64,000 nucleotides of DNA from contig CAVTBX010000008.1 in NCBI GenBank assembly GCA_963733135.1, positions 124,001-188,000 on the forward strand, in the 5' to 3' direction. Source of the stretch: CAVTBX01 sp963733135. GTDB lineage: Bacteria > Actinomycetota > Thermoleophilia > Gaiellales > Gaiellaceae. This document shows positions 59,550 through 64,000 of this stretch, piece by piece (position 1 is the stretch's first letter; each line of letters begins with the position of its first letter). Made by a program: the position numbers and the translations under genes. The notes beneath the pieces are model-generated. The model saw nothing but the letters and a program-made list of their open reading frames with translations, was not told where the DNA came from and ran no database searches.

Positions 59550-60788
59550 GCTCGAACTCGCCTCGCCTGGCCGGTCTCCGAGGAGGAGCAGCCCTGCGGC
59601 GCAGGCGAGCACGGGGAGCGCCAGCAAGACCCCGGCAACCCGGACGCCGAGCGCCGATGCGACCACGCCGTCGACGAGGCTCGCGACCGGTCGAAGGCCC
59701 AGGAAGGCGACTGTCCAGAGTGCCATGATCCGCCCGCGCTGGCTCTCCTCCACTTCGAGCTGGAGCCGGCTTGTGGCTGCCGTGTTGGAGCTGAGATAGC
59801 CGATCCCGGCGAGGAAGAGGAACACGAAGCCGACCTCGAGTCGCGGCGAGAGCGAGAAGCCGATGATGGAGAAGCCCATGAGCGCCAGCGTGGCCGTCAT
59901 GCGGCGCCGAGTGCCCGCGGTCCGCCCGGCAACGACAAACGCGGCGGTCACGGCCCCCGCCCCGAAGACGCCGATGATGAGGCCCGAAACAGTGTCGGCG
60001 TAGCCGAACTCCTCGGCGAAGGCGGGCGCGAGCGTGTTGACCGGGTCGGACGCGAAGCCGACCGCCGCCACGATCAGGAGGTACGCCAGGAGCCGCGGCT
60101 CGCGGGCAACGAGCCGGAGGCTGTCCCGAAGCCGCGACTCGCCTCTGGCGGCGCGCTCCTGCGGTCGCGGAGAGACCGTCAGGAGCGCGAGGGTGAACAG
60201 GAGGTACGTAGCGGCGTTGACCGCGAACGCCTCCGCGATCCCCAGCGTGGCGATCGTGAGCGCCGCGAGCGCCGGTCCCGCTGTACGGGCGATGTTGAAC
60301 GTCATCGAGTTGAGCGCGACGGCGGAGGGCAGGTCGCGCGGCGGTACGAGTGAGGCGACCAGCGCCATCTGAGCCGGCACCGAGAACGCGGACACGATCC
60401 CCACGGCCAGGACGAGACAGATGACGAGCGGCGCCGTCGCCAGATTGAGCGCGGTGACGAGTGCGAGCACGCCGGCGAGCAGCGCCGAGATCGGCTGCGT
60501 GACGAGCAGGAGCCGCCTGCGGTCGAACCGGTCGGCCAGGCTCCCCGTCCAGGGTGCAAGCACGAGCATGGGCACGAAGTTCGCGAACGTCACGACGCCG
60601 AGCAGGAGCTCCGACCCGGTGAGGCGATAGATGAGGATCGCCGCGGCGAGGTTCTGGAACCAGCCGCCGCTCGCAGAGAGCGCGTTGCCGGCGAAGTAGG
60701 GTCCGAACTCGCTCGTGCGAAGGAGGCGAAAGACCGCCCGCGGCCCGACGGGCGGGGCAGCCTCCTCTCCCTGGCGTTGCTCCGTTAT
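59538..60788 (-). CDS. MFS transporter with an ATA at the start position
   Basis: A 12-helix major-facilitator exporter (enterobactin-exporter/MFS_3-like): AVFRLLRTSEFGPYFAGNAL near the start, LADRFDRRRLLLVTQ (loop 2-3 motif), FNIARTAGPALAALTIATLG and SLVDGVVASALG. From the first ATG/GTG/TTG (60593) the protein would lack two helices. Reading back in frame gives TEQRQGEEAAPPVGPRAVFR with no canonical start until ATA at 60788, which overlaps the uvrC stop as ATAA, where ATGA would be expected. 416 residues from ATA. Confidence 0.75.
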   Translation of the reverse strand: MTEQRQGEEAAPPVGPRAVFRLLRTSEFGPYFAGNALSASGGWFQNLAAAILIYRLTGSELLLGVVTFANFVPMLVLAPWTGSLADRFDRRRLLLVTQPISALLAGVLALVTALNLATAPLVICLVLAVGIVSAFSVPAQMALVASLVPPRDLPSAVALNSMTFNIARTAGPALAALTIATLGIAEAFAVNAATYLLFTLALLTVSPRPQERAARGESRLRDSLRLVAREPRLLAYLLIVAAVGFASDPVNTLAPAFAEEFGYADTVSGLIIGVFGAGAVTAAFVVAGRTAGTRRRMTATLALMGFSIIGFSLSPRLEVGFVFLFLAGIGYLSSNTAATSRLQLEVEESQRGRIMALWTVAFLGLRPVASLVDGVVASALGVRVAGVLLALPVLACAAGLLLLGDRPGEASSSSAA

Positions 60789-62656
60789 CCGCGCCCAGCC
60801 TTGTGGAGCGCCGCGTAGATGCGCCGCCCCGTCGTGGCCGGAACGCCCGGCACGCCCTCGAGCTCCTCGGGCGCCGCCGCAAGGAGTCGCTCAGGAGAGC
60901 CGAAGTGCTGCATGAGCGCCCGTTTTCGAGCAGGCCCCACCCCGGGCAGCGCGTCGAGGATCGACTCGTGCGAGCGGGCGCTACGCCGCTGCCGGTGGAA
61001 GCCCAGTGCGAAGCGGTGCGCCTCGTCACGGACCCGCTGGAGCAGCTGAAGCCCGGCCGAGCCCGAGTCGAGTCGCACGGGGTCGGGCCGACTGGGGAGG
61101 AAGACCTCCTCCTCGCGCTTGGCGAGCGCGATGACCGCGACGCGCGGGAGATCGAAAGCCTGCATGGCGGAGAGCGCGGCCGCGAGCTGCCCCTTGCCGC
61201 CGTCGATGACGACGAGGTTCGGTGTGGCCGCGAAGCTCTCGTCGTAGTCGGCGAGATCCGTGGCAGGCCGAAGACGCGCAAACCTCCGTGAGACGACCTC
61301 GGCCATCATCGCGAAGTCGTCCGGGCCCACTGCATCCTTGATCCCGAACTTGCGGTAGTGGGCCTTCTTCGGCATCGCGTCGGCGAAGACGACCATCGAC
61401 CCGACGGGCGACTCGGCCTGGATGTTCGAGATGTCGAAGCACTCGATCCGGAGGGGCAGGCTCTCGAGGTTCAGGCTCTCACGCAGCTCCTCGAGCGCCT
61501 CGATGCGGCGCGCGCGCTTGCGCTCCGAATCGACGACGTCCTGCTCCAGCGCGAGCTCGGCGTTCTGGCGGGCAAGCTCGGCGAGCCGCCGCTTCTCGCC
61601 GCGCTGCGCCGGCCTGACCTCGACCTGGGAGCCACGCCGCTCGGTGAGGAACTCCTCGAGTGCCGAGTTGGCGGCGGCCTCGGGCGGCAGGACGATCAGC
61701 GGCGGGATCGCGGGCGCGCTCCCGTAGTACTCGAGCGCGAAGGCCTCGAGGAGCGCATCCGTGTCCTGGCCGGCCACGTTGTCCAAGTGGAAGCTGTGCC
61801 GGTCGACGAGCCGGCCGCCACGGAGCGGGAACACCTGCACTGCCGCCCGCTCGGCCGAGGACGCGATTCCGAGGACGTCGATCGTCCCGATCGCGCGCTT
61901 GTCGGCGGCCTGGCGCTCGGCGAGGTGCCGCACCGAGTTGAGGCGGTTCCGGTAGCGGGCCGCAGCCTCGAACTCCTGGTTCCGGGAGGCCTCGGCCATC
62001 CGCTCCTCGAGACTGCGCAGGATCGGCTGGGTCTCGCCGGAGAGAAACTCGACCACGCCGTCGACGACCTCGCGGTACCCCTCCTTCGTCACGTAGCCAA
62101 CGCACGGCGCGAGGCAACGGTCGATGTGGTAATCGAGGCATGGAATCCCGCTGTGCCGCCCGGGCTGCGGACCCTCGCACGGCCGGTACGGGAAGACGCG
62201 GTTCAGCACGTCGAGCGTCTCGCGCACCTTCTTCGCGTTGGCATAGGGGCCGAAGTAGACGACCCCGCGGCGATGCCGCTCCCGCGTGAACATGACGCGC
62301 GGGAAGTCGTCCTCCACGGTGACCGCGATGTAGGGGTACGACTTGTCGTCGCGGAGGCGCACATTGAACGGGGGTCGGTGGCGCTTGATGAGGTTCTGCT
62401 CGAGGTGCATCGCCTCCGTCTCGTTCCGGGTCACGATCACCTCGATGCGCTCGACGCGATTCACCATCCTGTCGAGTCCCTGGCGGCTGTCGCCGCCGCG
62501 GAAGTACGAACGCACCCGAGGGCGGAGGCTCTTGGCCTTGCCGACGTAGAGCACGGCATCCTTTTCGTCCCGGAAGAAGTAGACGCCGGCCTTTCGAGGG
62601 AGGCCTTCGAGCTGCGCCTCGATGCGGTCGGAGCGTGTCTCCTCGGCCGTGGCCAT
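60785..62656 (-). CDS. uvrC: UvrABC nuclease subunit C
   Basis: Cuts on both sides of damaged bases in nucleotide excision repair. The 623-residue protein has the GIY-YIG domain (AGVYFFRDEKDAVLYVGKAK), a UVR motif (ILRSLEERMAEASRNQEFE) near 220, the RNase H-like domain (ECFDISNIQAESPVGSMVVF near 395 and DGGKGQLAAAL) and C-terminal HhH motifs (LDALPGVGPARKRALMQHFG). ATG at 62656 gives the usual N terminus; an in-frame upstream reading is unsupported. Confidence 0.95.
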   Translation of the reverse strand: MATAEETRSDRIEAQLEGLPRKAGVYFFRDEKDAVLYVGKAKSLRPRVRSYFRGGDSRQGLDRMVNRVERIEVIVTRNETEAMHLEQNLIKRHRPPFNVRLRDDKSYPYIAVTVEDDFPRVMFTRERHRRGVVYFGPYANAKKVRETLDVLNRVFPYRPCEGPQPGRHSGIPCLDYHIDRCLAPCVGYVTKEGYREVVDGVVEFLSGETQPILRSLEERMAEASRNQEFEAAARYRNRLNSVRHLAERQAADKRAIGTIDVLGIASSAERAAVQVFPLRGGRLVDRHSFHLDNVAGQDTDALLEAFALEYYGSAPAIPPLIVLPPEAAANSALEEFLTERRGSQVEVRPAQRGEKRRLAELARQNAELALEQDVVDSERKRARRIEALEELRESLNLESLPLRIECFDISNIQAESPVGSMVVFADAMPKKAHYRKFGIKDAVGPDDFAMMAEVVSRRFARLRPATDLADYDESFAATPNLVVIDGGKGQLAAALSAMQAFDLPRVAVIALAKREEEVFLPSRPDPVRLDSGSAGLQLLQRVRDEAHRFALGFHRQRRSARSHESILDALPGVGPARKRALMQHFGSPERLLAAAPEELEGVPGVPATTGRRIYAALHKAGRG

Positions 62657-63153
62657 CGCCCGGCCTAGCCTAGTCCCTGCTCCGTAGACCGCCGATCCGG
62701 CTGAACCGCGCGCCGCGTAACCGTGCCGCTGGTACGGCATCTCTCGCACGTCTTTCGTTCGATGGTGTTCGAGCGAGCAACTCCGGGTAGCACGGCAGTG
62801 TGGTCGCGACAGATCCCGACAGCGCGCTGCCGATCCTCAACGACATCCTGGAGCGGTATTCCGACTCCGCGGAGCCAGGCCGGCAGCGCATCGCCGCGGT
62901 CGTCACGGACATGATCACCGAGCTCGAGCAGGAACGCGGAGAGCCGAGCGAACGCGGAGAGCCGAACAACTAGCTCCCGGTGCGGAGCTGCTCTGCTTCG
63001 GGATACCGTCGCGACGCGAGGAACGGATGCGGTCGGAGCTGCCCGCCTGCCCGCCGACACGCGCCCCGACCGCCCTTTCGAGACTAGGCCGAAAAGCGTC
63101 ACAGAACGCGCGCGGACGTGCCTGCTCTGTGGCGGCCTGGCTACGATCTAGCG
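62657..63153. other. 497-base region between uvrC and hemQ
   Basis: Holds one short plus-strand open frame (62800-62973, listed separately) and otherwise no recognised gene. A GCCGTGCC/GGTACGGC-type stem lies near 62720-62741 in the uvrC leader. Divergent promoters for uvrC and hemQ should be here. Confidence 0.5.
62800..62973 (+). CDS. Possible 57-residue protein
   Basis: GTG 62800 to TAG: ATDPDSALPILNDILERYSD and RIAAVVTDMITELEQERGEP, acidic and helical, ending with a duplicated ERGEP unit (a direct 15-base DNA repeat). The protein looks real but no Shine-Dalgarno sequence or family was found. Confidence 0.4.
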   Translation: MVATDPDSALPILNDILERYSDSAEPGRQRIAAVVTDMITELEQERGEPSERGEPNN

Positions 63154-63861
63154 ATGCCCGACGACACCGGCGGACAGCAGTACGTCGCGTACACCCTGCA
63201 CAGGCTCGACCCGGCTTGGCGGCGGCTCCCGATCGAGGAGCGGGCGGCCGCGAAGGACGCCTACGCCGAGGTCGTCGAGGACTGGGCCGAGCGCATGGAG
63301 CTCCGCACGTACAGTCTCGTGGGCGTCCGGCCGGAAGCCGATCTCATGCTCTGGAAGCTCACGGACCGGTTCGTAGACCTCCGCGAGCTCCAGACTGACC
63401 TGAACGGGACTCCGCTCGCAGGTTGGCTCGAGACGCCGTACTCCTACCTCGCGGCGACGCGGCCCTCGAAGTACTTCGAGGAGAAACGCAAGCATCGGCG
63501 AGTCATCCCTCGCGGGGCCCCGTACCTTGTCGTCTACCCCTTCGTGAAGAAGCGCGAGTGGTACGCGCTCCCCCTGGAGGATCGCGGCCGGGCAATGCGC
63601 GAGCACGCCGAGATCGGAAGCCGCTTCGTCACGATCACGAACCACACGACCTACAGCTTCGGTATCGACGACCAGGAGTTCATGACCGCCTTCGAGTGCG
63701 AGGAGCCGGCGGATTTCCTCGAGCTGATGCTGACTCTCCGCGAAACCGAGGCGAGCCGCTACACCGAGCGCGACGTCCCCATCTTCGTCGGCGAGGCCGC
63801 CGAGATCCGTGCCGTTCTCGATTCGCTCGACGGCGCCCGCGCCGGCATCCGGGCGGAGTAG
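63154..63861 (+). CDS. hemQ: HemQ-type coproheme decarboxylase (chlorite dismutase family)
   Basis: Makes haem b from coproheme in the Gram-positive-type pathway. The 235-residue protein has YVAYTLHRLDPAWRRLP at the start, LMLWKLTDRFVDLRELQTDL near 67, KKREWYALPLEDRGRAMREH (the conserved Trp-Tyr and proximal-His helix region) near 130, and HTTYSFGIDDQEFMTAFE near 167. This fits HemQ rather than true chlorite dismutase, whose distal Arg pattern differs; that distinction is by recognition only. ATG 63154. Confidence 0.88.
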   Translation: MPDDTGGQQYVAYTLHRLDPAWRRLPIEERAAAKDAYAEVVEDWAERMELRTYSLVGVRPEADLMLWKLTDRFVDLRELQTDLNGTPLAGWLETPYSYLAATRPSKYFEEKRKHRRVIPRGAPYLVVYPFVKKREWYALPLEDRGRAMREHAEIGSRFVTITNHTTYSFGIDDQEFMTAFECEEPADFLELMLTLRETEASRYTERDVPIFVGEAAEIRAVLDSLDGARAGIRAE

Positions 63862-63867
63862 GCCGCC

Positions 63868-64000
63868 CTAGTCGTCGTCCCCTTCGCCTCGGCGCTTCCA
63901 TGGCCCCCAGATTGCGTATGTCACCGCAGGCGCTCCGGTGGCCGGAGCTTCGCCCTGCTGGTTCACATAGAGCGTTACGTGGCGCAGCTTGTTCCTGTGG
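63868..64000 (-). CDS. C-terminal 43 residues of an unidentified protein (cut by edge)
   Basis: Reading from the right edge: RNKLRHVTLYVNQQGEAPAT, AVTYAIWGPWKRRGEGDDD, then TAG at 63868. It is too short to place. Seven bases separate its stop from the hemQ stop (convergent). Confidence 0.5.
   Translation of the reverse strand, partial: HRNKLRHVTLYVNQQGEAPATGAPAVTYAIWGPWKRRGEGDDD

Noticed and set aside
62665..63102. A minus-strand frame with a CxxC (TCERCRT) upstream of uvrC
   Set aside because: It is opposite the more protein-like 57-residue frame, has no family pattern, and ends in uvrC leader sequence.

Overview
The window is strongly GC-rich and densely coded. The gene content is actinobacterial: whiA beside gap-pgk, scpA-scpB-rluB, a sigA-type sigma factor with a region 1.1-like start, an Rv2578c-type radical SAM gene, hemQ, a Flp-type pilin, and LexA-like GAAC-N4-GTTC DNA. 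HYR repeats, small Thermoleophilia-style hypothetical proteins and the aroF-tyrA-aroA-cmk-plsC-der order point to class Thermoleophilia (Gaiellales/Solirubrobacterales-like). That placement is an inference from content, not a computed phylogeny.

Layout. 1-3.4 kb: def (cut by the left edge), a small lipoprotein and priA on the minus strand, with a divergent DtxR-family regulator. 3.6-13.3 kb: a long minus-strand run aroF-tyrA-aroA-cmk-plsC-der-DUF3352-metK-DUF4230 (aromatic amino acids, CMP recycling, phospholipid acylation, ribosome assembly, SAM). 13.3-20.8 kb: trpS (+), a secreted HYR protein with a Gly/Ser/Pro-rich membrane partner, rluB, a GYD protein, then scpB, scpA and lgt. 20.9-26.3 kb: a large patatin-like protein, an ECF sigma factor with an anti-sigma-like membrane protein, a frameshifted VOC gene and a surface-type protein with five 25-26-residue repeats. 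26.4-31.6 kb: M23 peptidase, zinc-ribbon protein, and a partial cytochrome c maturation set (CcmI-like, CcmF, CcmE). 31.6-42.4 kb is accessory: an endonuclease IV-like protein, CBS protein, radical SAM gene with a LexA-like box, DUF885, sigA, EamA, LysE, AlkZ-like, YjdF-like and GNAT genes, tRNA-Gly(CCC) and a lone Flp pilin. 42.5-55.9 kb is central carbon metabolism: fba, glpX, gpmI, tpiA, pgk, gap, with argS, an M48 protease, a phosphoesterase, an ECF sigma factor, whiA and a broken methyltransferase. 56-64 kb: pruA, a cupredoxin-like protein with a polytopic partner, an MFS transporter, uvrC, hemQ and a gene cut by the right edge.

How the genes fit together. Lower and upper glycolysis/gluconeogenesis (fba, glpX, tpiA, gap, pgk, gpmI) lie within 12 kb. 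The first steps of aromatic synthesis are one operon. Haem use is represented by hemQ and CcmE/CcmF.

Most notable signals: (1) five short non-core genes each carry a +1 shift, six sites in all, each restored by skipping one base; (2) CcmE has a CxxxY haem-attachment motif instead of HxxxY; (3) a perfect GAAC-ATAT-GTTC palindrome sits at a radical SAM gene; (4) ArgRS lacks the HxGH signature; (5) the MFS gene has ATA where ATG is expected, overlapping the uvrC stop; (6) three GTAGGGGC-type inverted repeats lie exactly at gene ends; (7) four convergent gene pairs share one CTAG/TTAG tetranucleotide as both stops. No CRISPR array, insertion sequence, prophage or rRNA gene was seen.
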